A stretch of DNA of 64,000 bases from Herbiconiux sp. (lineage in GTDB: Bacteria; Actinomycetota; Actinomycetes; Actinomycetales; Microbacteriaceae): contig NZ_SCVE01000014.1 of the NCBI RefSeq assembly GCF_004297105.1, forward strand, positions 99,293 through 163,292, given 5' to 3'. Positions 37,069 to 45,119 of the stretch are shown here, one piece after another; the stretch's first letter is position 1; the number at the start of each line of letters is the position of its first letter. Both the position numbers and the translations under genes were made by a program. The notes beneath the pieces are model-generated. The model was given only the letters and a program-made list of their open reading frames with translations. It searched no databases and was not told the DNA's origin.

Positions 37069-38352
37069 TCAGACGGTGAGCCGCCAGTCGGTCTCGTCGT
37101 CGGTCGCCACCGCGATCGGCAGCGTGATCGACTCGGTGGGAGGCTCGATCACGGTGGCCTCGTCGCGCCGGTGGCGGAGGATCGTGTCGACGTACGACGA
37201 CAGCGCCTCGGCCAGCGGCACGTCGCGACTCTGGTCCTGACTCATGAACCACCGGTGCTCGAGCAGCTGATGGAAGATCTCCGCCGGCTCGAGCTTGCCC
37301 CGCAGGTCGCGCGGAATGGCCCGGATGACGGGCTCGAACACCTTGGCCAGCCAGTCGTGCGCCACCATCTCCTCATCGAACTCCTTGCGGCCGAACCGCA
37401 CCGTGTAGGAGTCGAGGTCGTTGAGCAGGCGCCGGGCCTGATTCTCCTGGGCGTCGAGCCCGGTGAGCCGGAGCAGACGACGCTGGTGGTGGCCCGCATC
37501 CACCACCTTGGGCTGGATGCGCACGGTGGTGCCGCCCTCGGTGGTCTTGATGGCGAGTTCTTCGATGTCGAAACCGAGATCGTTGAGGCGGTCGACCCGC
37601 TTGTTGATGCGCCACCGTTCGGAGGAGGAGAACGATTCGGAGCCGGTGAGCTCCTTCCAGAGCGATCGGTAGGCCGCCACGATGCCGTTCGACACGGTGA
37701 TGGGGTCGAGCTCTTCGTCGACCCGGCCGCCGGCCTCCAGATCCATCAGCTCGCCCGCGATGTTGACGCGCGCGATCTCGAGGTCGTTCTCCCGTTGCCC
37801 GTTCGAGAGGCCATCGTAGAGCTGGCCGGTCTCGGCATCGACGAGGTAGGCGGCGAAGGCGCCCGCGTCACGCCGGAACAGGGTGTTCGAGAGCGACACG
37901 TCGCCCCAGAAGAAGCCGATGACGTGCAGGCGCACGAGCAGCACCGCGAGGGCGTCGACGAGTCGCGTGGCCGTGTCGGGGCGCAGCATCTGCGAGAACA
38001 GGGCACGGTAGGGCAGCGAGAACTTCAGGTGCCGCGTGACCAGGGCCGACTGCAGGGGCTCGCCATCCGGGCTCTGACGGTTGGTGATGACCGCGAGCGG
38101 TTCGACGCACGGAACGTCGAGGCGCTGCAGAGTGCGCAGCATCTCGTATTCGCGCTTGGCCATCTCGTCGGTGGTCTCCTTGATGGCGATCACGTGCCCC
38201 GAGAGGTGCGCGAACCGGACGAGGTGGCGCGAGATGCCCTTCGGGAGCGCGGCGATGTACTCGTCGGGCCAGTCATCGAGGGGCCGATCCCACGGGAGGT
38301 CGAGGAGTGCGGGGTCGGCGGTGGCCGAGGTGATGGTGAGGGATGCGCTCAT
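37069..38352 (-). CDS. DUF4032 protein with kinase-like N-terminal domain
   Basis: The 427-aa cytoplasmic protein has an N-terminal lipopolysaccharide-kinase/RIO-like region. IKETTDEMAKREYEML resembles the ATP-binding Lys/Glu pair, and GFFWGDVSLSNTLFRRD resembles the catalytic HxDxxxxN loop with W-G-D in place of H-G-D. AAYLVDAETG is like DFG/DxE. A C-terminal DUF4032 domain follows (about residues 250-410). The target is unknown. AGGA precedes the ATG. It is downstream of the sugar ABC ATPase on the same strand. Confidence 0.8.
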   Translation of the reverse strand: MSASLTITSATADPALLDLPWDRPLDDWPDEYIAALPKGISRHLVRFAHLSGHVIAIKETTDEMAKREYEMLRTLQRLDVPCVEPLAVITNRQSPDGEPLQSALVTRHLKFSLPYRALFSQMLRPDTATRLVDALAVLLVRLHVIGFFWGDVSLSNTLFRRDAGAFAAYLVDAETGQLYDGLSNGQRENDLEIARVNIAGELMDLEAGGRVDEELDPITVSNGIVAAYRSLWKELTGSESFSSSERWRINKRVDRLNDLGFDIEELAIKTTEGGTTVRIQPKVVDAGHHQRRLLRLTGLDAQENQARRLLNDLDSYTVRFGRKEFDEEMVAHDWLAKVFEPVIRAIPRDLRGKLEPAEIFHQLLEHRWFMSQDQSRDVPLAEALSSYVDTILRHRRDEATVIEPPTESITLPIAVATDDETDWRLTV

Positions 38353-38458
38353 GGTGACGTCCTGATCGAGGTGCGGATGGCGGGAGCGTTCGGGGCCGAA
38401 ACGGCTCTGCCGTGGCTTCGCGGGCCACGGCAGAGTCGATGCGGATGAATGCGATCAG

Positions 38459-39559
38459 CTAGCTGACGACGGCCCTGTTGCCGAGGCGCTCGCCGGTCTC
38501 CAGGTCGAACAGGTGCACGTGGTTCGGCGCGGCCGTGAGGTAGACCTTGTCGCCCACGAAGGGGTGCGAGCGGCCGTCGACGCGGGTGACGATGTCGGTG
38601 CGCTTGCCCTCGATCTCGGAGTGACCGTAGAGGTAGCCGTCGGCGCCGAGCTCTTCGATCAGGTCGACGACGACCTCGAGACCCTCGCCGGGCGTCGAGG
38701 AGAGCACGATGTCTTCGGGTCGCACACCGATGGTGGCGCTGGTGGTGGTGGACGACGCGAGCGTCTCGCGGTCGACCGGCACCACGGAGGTTCCGAACTT
38801 CACACCGGTGTCGGTGAGGTCGGCGTGGAACAGGTTCATCGCGGGGCTGCCGATGAAGCCGGCCACGAACACGTTGTTGGGCTTCTCGTAGAGGTCGCGC
38901 GGGGTGCCGACCTGCTGCAGGATGCCGTCTTTCAGAACCGCGATGCGGTCGCCCATGGTCAGCGCCTCGGTCTGGTCGTGCGTGACGTAGACCGTGGTGA
39001 CGCCGAGGCGGCGCTGGAGCGACGCGATCTGGGTGCGGGTCTGCACGCGGAGCTTGGCGTCGAGATTCGACAGCGGCTCGTCCATCAGGAACACCTGGGG
39101 CTGGCGCACGATGGCGCGGCCCATGGCGACGCGCTGACGCTGACCACCGGAGAGGGCCTTCGGCTTGCGGCTGAGGTAGGGCTCCAGGTCGAGCAGCTTG
39201 GCGGCCTCGAGAACGCGGGTGGCCCGCTCGTCTTTGCCGACGCCCGCGATCTTGAGCGCGAAGCCCATGTTCTCGGCCACGGTCATGTGCGGGTAGAGGG
39301 CGTAGTTCTGGAACACCATCGCGATGTCGCGGTCTTTCGGCGGGATGTCGGTGACATCGCGGTCGCCGATGAGGATGCGGCCCTCGTTGACCTCTTCGAG
39401 GCCGGCGAGCATGCGCAGCGAGGTGGACTTGCCGCAGCCGGAGGGGCCGACGAGCACGAGGAACTCGCCGTCGGCGACCTCGAGGTCGAGCTTGTCTACC
39501 GAGGCGCGGGTGGAACCCGGGTAGATGCGGGAGGCTTTGTCGAAAGTGACGGATGCCAT
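38459..39559 (-). CDS. ugpC: sugar ABC importer ATPase (MsmK/UgpC type), orphan
   Basis: The 366-aa ATPase has Walker [16 protein letters not shown]-loop MVFQNYALYPH, signature LSGGQRQRVAMGRA, Walker B VFLMDEPLSNLD and a C-terminal regulatory TOBE-type domain (about residues 240-366, IGVRPEDIVL). No permease or binding-protein genes are nearby, so it is probably the shared ATPase for several carbohydrate importers, as MsiK is in Streptomyces. GGAG lies 8 nt before the ATG. The symbol follows common annotation and does not fix the substrate. Confidence 0.88.
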   Translation of the reverse strand: MASVTFDKASRIYPGSTRASVDKLDLEVADGEFLVLVGPSGCGKSTSLRMLAGLEEVNEGRILIGDRDVTDIPPKDRDIAMVFQNYALYPHMTVAENMGFALKIAGVGKDERATRVLEAAKLLDLEPYLSRKPKALSGGQRQRVAMGRAIVRQPQVFLMDEPLSNLDAKLRVQTRTQIASLQRRLGVTTVYVTHDQTEALTMGDRIAVLKDGILQQVGTPRDLYEKPNNVFVAGFIGSPAMNLFHADLTDTGVKFGTSVVPVDRETLASSTTTSATIGVRPEDIVLSSTPGEGLEVVVDLIEELGADGYLYGHSEIEGKRTDIVTRVDGRSHPFVGDKVYLTAAPNHVHLFDLETGERLGNRAVVS

Positions 39560-39777
39560 GATTCATTACTCCTTCACCGGCAGGTACGTGCCGGACGATC
39601 CGTTGTGATGGATGAAACCGGGCCTGCGTCGTCGGAGACCCGAGGGACATTATCGCACGGTCGGCTCCCAGAAAGCCTTCCTACTATTCTTGAGGGGTCG
39701 CGGGCGTTACCCTGTGACCCGTCCCCGCCCTCCCGGCGTACCGCGCCCACCCTCAGAAGCACTCGGAGCACCCTCGC

Positions 39778-40704
39778 ATGACCACACCCGGATCAGGAGA
39801 CTCTCGCGTCTCGAAGAACCAGCGTCGTGAAGCCGCACGGGAGAAGGCCAAGCAGCTCCGCGAAGAGCAGCGCAAGAAGGACACGCGCAACCGCGCCATC
39901 CTCATCACGTCGCTCTCCGTGGTGGTTCTGCTGATCGTCGTCGGCATCGGGGGGCTCTTCGTCCCGTTCTCACCCTGGACGGTCAACAAGCCCGCGGGCC
40001 CCGGCCCCGCCAACATGGCGAGCGACGGCATCCAGATCGGCACGGGTTTCGTGGCCGCCACCACCCCTGCTCTCGAGGCCGGCGCCGATCCCGTGCCCAC
40101 GGTGGTCGACCCCGCATCCGGAGCCGTCGACATCCGCGTGTACGTCGACTACATGTGCCCCTACTGCGGCCAGTTCGAGACCACCAACAACTCCCAGATG
40201 GGCGAGTGGATCACCTCCGGCGCCGCGACGGTCGAGATCCACCCGCTGTCGATCCTCGACCGCTCATCTCTAGGCACGAAGTACTCCACCCGTGCGGCGA
40301 ATGCCGCGGCCTGTGTGGCGAACTACGCGCCCGACCAGTACTGGGCGTTCAACGGGCTGCTCTTCTCGAACCAGCCGGCTGAGAACACCGAAGGCCTCGA
40401 CAACGACAAGCTGAAGAGCCTCGTGGGTGAGGCGGGGGTCACCGACCAGACGGCCATCAACAGCTGTATCGATGACAAGACCTACAACGGCTGGGTGGCG
40501 GATGCGACCTCCCGCGCGTTGCAGGGCCCGCTCCCCGGCACCGACAACCTGGCTGTCACGGGCACACCCACCGTTCTCGTGAACGGCCAGAAGTACAGCG
40601 GCTCGCTCACCGACGCTTCCGCGTTCTCCGCGTTCGTGGTGCAGGTCGCGAACGAGGCCTACAGCACCTCCACCGCCACGCCGACGCCGACTCCCGCGAG
40701 CTGA
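39778..40704 (+). CDS. DsbA-like thioredoxin-domain membrane protein
   Basis: The 308-aa protein has a highly charged cytoplasmic N-terminus (RREAAREKAKQLREEQRKK, coiled-coil-like), one transmembrane helix (about residues 41-63) and an extracytoplasmic DsbA/DSBA-like thioredoxin fold with the CPYC redox motif (VDYMCPYCGQFE, about residue 124) and cis-Pro loop (GTPTVLVNGQ). It should form or isomerise disulfides in exported proteins. The C-terminus ends in a Thr/Pro tail. It is the last gene before tRNA-Thr. Confidence 0.9.
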   Translation: MTTPGSGDSRVSKNQRREAAREKAKQLREEQRKKDTRNRAILITSLSVVVLLIVVGIGGLFVPFSPWTVNKPAGPGPANMASDGIQIGTGFVAATTPALEAGADPVPTVVDPASGAVDIRVYVDYMCPYCGQFETTNNSQMGEWITSGAATVEIHPLSILDRSSLGTKYSTRAANAAACVANYAPDQYWAFNGLLFSNQPAENTEGLDNDKLKSLVGEAGVTDQTAINSCIDDKTYNGWVADATSRALQGPLPGTDNLAVTGTPTVLVNGQKYSGSLTDASAFSAFVVQVANEAYSTSTATPTPTPAS

Positions 40705-40770
40705 TCGAGGCCGGGCCGCGGGCGCACGACGCGTGTGCGCTCATGGCTACAATGGGGTGTTCCACCACCA

Positions 40771-40843
40771 GCCGGCCTGGCGCAATTGGTAGCGCACCGC
40801 TCTTGTAAAGCGGGGGTTACGGGTTCGAGTCCCGTGGCCGGCC
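40771..40843 (+). tRNA. tRNA-Thr (anticodon TGT); integration site of the island
   Basis: The acceptor stem is GCCGGCC/GGCCGGC, the anticodon stem CCGCT/AGCGG with loop CTTGTAA (TGT at 40804-40806), and the T arm ACGGG-TTCGAGT-CCCGT. No CCA is encoded. The 3' end is duplicated at 44913-44928. Confidence 0.93.
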
Positions 40844-40844
40844 C
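40829..40844. repeat. attL: 3' end of tRNA-Thr
   Basis: GTCCCGTGGCCGGCCC is repeated exactly at 44913-44928. The match extends to 25 bp (from CGGGT in the T arm) with two mismatches. It marks the left edge of the island. Confidence 0.8.
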
Positions 40845-40873
40845 GTCTTGGCCCGGGATCTAGCAGATCTGCT

Positions 40874-41138
40874 CGCGGGCAGCCGTCGGATTCCGGGCTT
40901 CTCACGTTCTACTCACGGTTTTCGCGACAAAGGGCTGCAGGCGAGACCGACGGCGTCGCGACTCTGACGAGCGGCGTCAAGCTGCCGGGCATGAGAACGT
41001 GGGACTTACCTATTCCGCGTCTTCACCACGCATCGATTGGACGCACGACAATGTTGTGTGGGTGCCGGCCGTCCTCAACGGTTCCGGTGTGCCGGGTGCG
41101 GCGTTGTTGTTTGCGTCTCCGGCGACTGGCCGCAGTAA
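40874..41138. other. non-coding left end of the island
   Basis: I see no supported gene here. Both strands contain only short unconvincing frames. Confidence 0.5.
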
Positions 41139-41655
41139 GTTAACTGGGGCTTTGTGATCGCCGGCACCGTGTGTGCAGCCGGAAGCATTCTTCCTACCGC
41201 GCTCATCGACTATTGGCGTCGAAGGAGGAAGCAGCGGGAGCATGGCGAAGCGGCACAACTCCAGATCGCGGTTTCCGAGGCCATTGAGCGGCTGGTGAGG
41301 GTTACCTCGATGCCCCCTGTGCAACCGAAGCGACCGATGATGAAGATCATGTGCCGAGTCGGCACGTCTTCAAAGCTGAACTCTCAGAGCAAGAACGTCC
41401 GCGGGTAGTCGTGTGCCGCGTGAAGTCGAGGGCGAAGGAGGTCGCGGAGATGTGCTTTTCGCCTGGGTTGAGACTGGCGATCCGTTATTCGTACCCGACG
41501 TGGACAAGTGCGCCCAGCCTGTCCTCCCGTTGCAGGTGCACTGTATGAGTACAGATCAACCACTCGTGACGATCATGGCGTCGCTTCTCGGAGTGGCATT
41601 GAGGTCAAAGCCATTCGCGAGATTCGCAAGAGCTTCGTTGCTCGCGAATCCATAA
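41139..41655 (+). pseudogene. probable degraded gene(s) in the island
   Basis: Three short frames overlap in successive phases. The first (GTG 41154, stop near 41408) gives a hydrophobic start followed by ALIDYWRRRRKQREHGEA, like a membrane-anchored protein. The second phase (from ~41351) reads HVFKAELSEQERPRVVVCRV. The third (41413-41655) reads LFAWVETGDPLFVPDV. Each looks partly coding but none is complete, which suggests frameshift decay. No family is recognised. Confidence 0.3.
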
Positions 41656-41780
41656 GATATCGCGTTAGGTTCCTCTGAGCTGCACTAAACCGAGCAGCTA
41701 ACGGCTACCACAGAGCTAGTGGCTCTGTCCTCACAGCTCGGGCTGAGGGTCCTCTCTGTTGTCAGACACCTGTGCAGCAT

Positions 41781-42347
41781 TCAGGATTCGGGGAGCTCGA
41801 CCCCGGCGGTCTTGCAGTCCGCTATGACCGCGGACACGGCTGAGAAGTATGAGTTGACTTCCTGACTGGTTGATGAGTTTGTGAGCGTTGGTGCCGAGGC
41901 AAGAGACGCCATGTCGGTTGCGGTCGCCGACCATCGGGAATCTGCAGTCGCGGCATCTTGGGCGGCGGCGGCGGCGCGGGAGCGAACGCCAGCCCAGTCG
42001 TTGGTTCCTTGCCGCATTGCAGCGTCCAGGTCTGAGCATGCTTGACGTACCTGGGCGGTCCGGTCGTCCTGGGCGGGTGCGATTGGTGCCTGGGCGGGGG
42101 TGCCTGGTTGGGACTGCTCGGGGGCGCCGGGTTCAGCTGTTGCAGGCGTCGCCGAAGGTCCACCAGTCACGGTCGGCGCACCTGCGGCCGCAGCGCTCGA
42201 GCTCGGGCTGGGGGAAGCGCTGACACTCGATGTCGCGCCGGCTTCGAGGGTTCCTCCGACGCATGCAGACAACAAGGAGACCAGCATCACGCCGCCCAGC
42301 GCTGCCGAAATTGTTGTCACCGGTCGACATCTCGAGTGCTTGATCAT
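41781..42347 (-). CDS. island lipoprotein of unknown function
   Basis: The 188-aa precursor has a signal peptide and lipobox LSAC (Cys about 29). A low-complexity Ser/Ala/Pro/Thr linker follows (about residues 35-90), then a helical domain of ~90 residues with two cysteines (QACSDLDAAM and VIADCKTAG) that may form a disulfide. The linker-plus-domain layout suits display outside the membrane. It is divergent from the propeller-protein gene and shares a 133-bp promoter region with it. No family is recognised. Confidence 0.75.
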   Translation of the reverse strand: MIKHSRCRPVTTISAALGGVMLVSLLSACVGGTLEAGATSSVSASPSPSSSAAAAGAPTVTGGPSATPATAEPGAPEQSQPGTPAQAPIAPAQDDRTAQVRQACSDLDAAMRQGTNDWAGVRSRAAAAAQDAATADSRWSATATDMASLASAPTLTNSSTSQEVNSYFSAVSAVIADCKTAGVELPES

Positions 42348-42377
42348 CGTCTGAACCCCCTGCCGTTCACGGTGACT

Positions 42378-42446
42378 CTAGCGGTATTCGTCAGCCGTAG
42401 GGAAACTTCAAAATTTCCATTGCGTGTCGTCAACAAGTACCGCTAG
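42378..42446. promoter_or_regulatory. inverted repeat in the divergent island promoter region
   Basis: CTAGCGGTA (42378-42386) and TACCGCTAG (42438-42446) are perfect 9-bp inverted arms 51 bp apart, between the divergent lipoprotein and propeller-protein genes. They may be operator half-sites. Confidence 0.45.
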
Positions 42447-42479
42447 GAATGTCCTGTAGTCACTAGCTCGGGGGGAAAA

Positions 42480-44081
42480 TTGAAAAGATTTAGGCAAGTT
42501 GTCGTGACCGCGGTCGCGGTATTTGGGCTGATGTTCGCGCTGATACCAGCGACAGCCGCCAATGCGGTAACGCAGTGCACGAGCCCATGCGTGAACGTAT
42601 CGTCGACACCCAGTGTCTTGGCGCAGGAGCTGTTGAACAATAACGCTCTGACGGCGAACAACCCGGACATCATCAACAACGAGATCGTGCCCATCGCCAA
42701 CGGGACGATGCCTGCAGATTCCAAATGTCAGATCGACACGAGAATCCTGCAGATGCTCGTGGTGGTGGTCAGGAACTGGGGCTCAGCGCAGGTCAACGAC
42801 ATCAACCGGTGGTGCGCGAACGACGGCCAATACACGTGCACGGGAAGTAATGCCAGCCCGAACCACTGCCACCTACCCGCTGCGTACGCAGTTGACTTCG
42901 GCCAAGTGGGAGGAGTGAGCGTAGATGGATCGAACGCTCGTTCCTTAGATCTCATCAAGTTCCTCAACGTGTTCATGCCGCAGAACACTCGGGTAGGGCA
43001 GTCAAACTGCCGAGGAGGAACGTCGCTCGCGTCCATCCTCAGTTCGGACGGGCAGCAGCCCCCCTACCGACTCATCGAATTCAGCGACACATGCAATCAT
43101 GTCCACGTCGACCTCAATGGCGCTTCGGGGCAGCTCAGCGTGACGAACACGCCGGCACCGCCGCCCATCCCTACTCCGATCAACCGGACGGTCTTCCAAG
43201 ACACGGCAGGCAACCTGTGGACGTACTCGCCGAGCGGCATGGGCGGTCTCGGTCTCGGCGTGGCACCAGGGACTAGCCCTTCGGTCGCGCGACTGACTAA
43301 CGGCAGCTACGTGGTCGCGTTCCAAGACAACACCGGGCACCTCTGGCAGTACTCACCAGGAGCTGGTGCCATCGGAACCGGATTGGGCATGGCCGCAGGA
43401 ACGAGCCCGTCGATTGTGGCGTTGCCGAACAACGGGTATGAGATCGCGTTCCAGGCGAGCGGGGCCAACAACCTCTACCTGTATTCGCCGTCCGCTGGTA
43501 TCTCGCAGAGCTTCGGGCTGGGAATGAAACCCGGCACGAGCCCGTCGATCGCTCGGGCTTCCAGCGGTGAGATCGTTGTCGCGTTCCAGGAGTCCAGCGG
43601 GAATCTGCACTGGTACTCGACGTTCGCTGGCAGCCAGCCGACGGGGCTTGGGATGAAGGCGGGCACCAGCCCATCAGTCGCCGCACTGGCCAACGGGACG
43701 TTCGCCATGGCTTTCCAGGCCAACGGAGGGAACCTCGCCACCTACGTTCCGGGTGTGGCGATCAACGTCACCGGCCTCGGAATGGGAGCTGACACGAGCC
43801 CGAGCGTCGCATCACTGAATAGCGGCGGAAACTATGTTGTCGCGTTCCAGGACAACAATGGCGGCCTGTGGACTACCGGGGTCGGAGCACCCAACGCCGC
43901 GGTCGGACTAGGGATGACACCGGGCACGAGCCCGAGCGTCGCCGCGATGCAGACGGGTGGGTACGAGATCGCCTTCGTGGCGAACACAGGCGGCCTGTGG
44001 ACATATTATTCGCCAGGCAACCAGATCATTCCGACCGGATTGGGGATCAAGGCGGGCACTAGCCCAGCCCTGGCCAACTAG
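42480..44081 (+). CDS. secreted protein with M15-like domain and seven-repeat beta-propeller
   Basis: The 533-aa precursor starts with TTG after GGGGGGAAAA and has a Sec signal peptide (cleavage near ANA-V, residue 29). An N-terminal domain (about 30-220) has H131 in HCHLPAAYAVDF with D139, and HVHVD (H207, H209), which resembles the zinc ligands of M15/VanY-type peptidases; the His-Asp spacing is one residue longer than the M15 standard. After a proline hinge, seven repeats of ~43 residues (FQ..GNLW.Y ... GLGM.PGTSPSVA) form a predicted seven-bladed propeller like PLL-type lectins. Cell-wall or glycan binding is inferred. It lies in the island. Confidence 0.8.
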   Translation: MKRFRQVVVTAVAVFGLMFALIPATAANAVTQCTSPCVNVSSTPSVLAQELLNNNALTANNPDIINNEIVPIANGTMPADSKCQIDTRILQMLVVVVRNWGSAQVNDINRWCANDGQYTCTGSNASPNHCHLPAAYAVDFGQVGGVSVDGSNARSLDLIKFLNVFMPQNTRVGQSNCRGGTSLASILSSDGQQPPYRLIEFSDTCNHVHVDLNGASGQLSVTNTPAPPPIPTPINRTVFQDTAGNLWTYSPSGMGGLGLGVAPGTSPSVARLTNGSYVVAFQDNTGHLWQYSPGAGAIGTGLGMAAGTSPSIVALPNNGYEIAFQASGANNLYLYSPSAGISQSFGLGMKPGTSPSIARASSGEIVVAFQESSGNLHWYSTFAGSQPTGLGMKAGTSPSVAALANGTFAMAFQANGGNLATYVPGVAINVTGLGMGADTSPSVASLNSGGNYVVAFQDNNGGLWTTGVGAPNAAVGLGMTPGTSPSVAAMQTGGYEIAFVANTGGLWTYYSPGNQIIPTGLGIKAGTSPALAN

Positions 44082-44093
44082 GCCGAGTGACGC

Positions 44094-44144
44094 GGGCCCT
44101 CGGGGTCTTCTCTTCGGAGGAGTCCGCGGGGGCCCCTCGCTTTT
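44094..44144 (+). terminator. terminator after the propeller-protein gene
   Basis: GGGCCC arms (44094-44099, 44130-44135) and an inner GGTCTTCTC/GAGGAGTCC stem close a TTCG tetraloop. CTCGCTTTT follows. Confidence 0.65.
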
Positions 44145-44457
44145 CCTCCGCCCACCACTGCGCTCGGCGTTCGGCCGGGTCGCTCCCTGGCACGGCAGCG
44201 CTCCCATGCTTGCCGCCTCTGCCGCCGTGACCCGGTCTGCTCAACCATGCGAGACCACGCGACCGTCGCGAGTACTCGGGGGTCATGGTGGTGTCTGATC
44301 AGCCTTCTGCCGCTCGGGACAGTCATCCAGGTGACAAGCCGGAACCACCACCCGTGATGTTTCGCCAGCCCGAATGGGAGCTCTCGGATCACCTCGCACG
44401 GTTCCGAGAGGTGCCGTGCGATAGCACCCAATCGACGATGCCGGCGTTGCGGAATGG
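44145..44457. other. gene-free stretch of the island
   Basis: No convincing gene. The only structure noted is an 8-bp perfect inverted repeat, TCGCACGG (44394-44401) with CCGTGCGA (44414-44421), around a 12-nt loop. Confidence 0.4.
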
Positions 44458-44898
44458 GTGCCACTCGGCCAGCGCTGCTCCTCCCAAGGAGACTACGCTG
44501 GCTCGCGCATCGTCATCGCAGGGTCGGTCACCGACGACACACCAATACGTCAGATCAGGATCTGCGGAGCCCCGGCGTGGGTTGCTCCTGCACGACGAAG
44601 ATGGGCTGCGTGGTCGTCGCAGCAGCACACCATTCAGAGGGAGCTTGGGGCCGCAGATGCGGCAATTCGTCATGCTGAGCGTCACCAACGAACGGGAAGC
44701 GAGATTCTTGACTTCAACGAGAAGCGGATCGACCGGTCGGCCGATGCGTGGCGCTACAGCCGACATCCTCGGCATGTCGGTGGTGAGGCATGCAAAAGTT
44801 CCCCAGGAGGCTGCTCGAGCGCGAGGACACGCTGGCCGTCAACCGGTGGCTGGGCTGCCGGTTCCGCGCACGCCACGAAGAGGGGGGTAATGGGATGA
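44458..44898 (+). pseudogene. possible degraded gene near the right end of the island
   Basis: An open frame contains a charged, helical-looking block (RELGAADAAIRHAERHQR ... EKRIDRSADAWRY) that looks coding. The end reads better in another phase (FPRRLLEREDTLAVNRWLG, from 44790). This suggests a decayed gene next to attR, where an integrase would be expected, but no recombinase residues can be identified. Confidence 0.25.
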
Positions 44899-44912
44899 AG
44901 TTGCGGGTCCGC

Positions 44913-44928
44913 GTCCCGTGGCCGGCCC
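44913..44928. repeat. attR: copy of the tRNA-Thr 3' end
   Basis: GTCCCGTGGCCGGCCC is identical to 40829-40844. The preceding CGGGTCCGC differs from the tRNA T arm CGGGTTCGA at two bases. No complete tRNA is present here. Confidence 0.8.
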
Positions 44929-45119
44929 CACTCCAGAAACCACTTGATGGAAACGCCGACCGACTCGAGAACTATTCACCCGCGCCAGTCGAGTTGAGGC
45001 ACACGAGAGCTGGTTTTATCTGACCGCCGGCGACGGAATCGACTGTGTCCAGCACGAGGTGCGCACAGCGCGCTGCTCCGAATGACTGTGCACCCCGGGT
45101 GCATCCGTTTGTCGACGCC

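Larger units (their letters stand above)
40845..44912. mobile_element. small genomic island in tRNA-Thr
   Basis: About 4.1 kb lie between the tRNA-Thr 3' end and its duplicate. Base composition is visibly more A+T-rich than the flanks, especially at 41.1-42.5 kb. Contents: a degraded stretch, a lipoprotein gene and a divergent gene for a secreted propeller protein, then more degraded sequence. No tyrosine recombinase, excisionase, transposase or conjugation gene is recognised, so it is a remnant or is mobilised in trans. A 12-bp palindrome AGCAGATCTGCT (40862-40873) lies just inside the left end. Confidence 0.7.

Noticed and set aside
41010..41324. 104-codon minus-strand frame at the left of the island
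   Set aside because: No hydrophobic or domain pattern, no ribosome-binding site, and it overlaps the plus-strand frames that look more coding-like.
44285..44890. 201-codon frame on the plus strand of the island
   Set aside because: Composition is not protein-like (Ser/Arg/Pro stretches) and it conflicts with the slightly better frame at 44458-44898.
44901..44930. Second tRNA-Thr gene
   Set aside because: Only the 3' end of the tRNA is present; there is no anticodon or D arm. It is the att duplicate.
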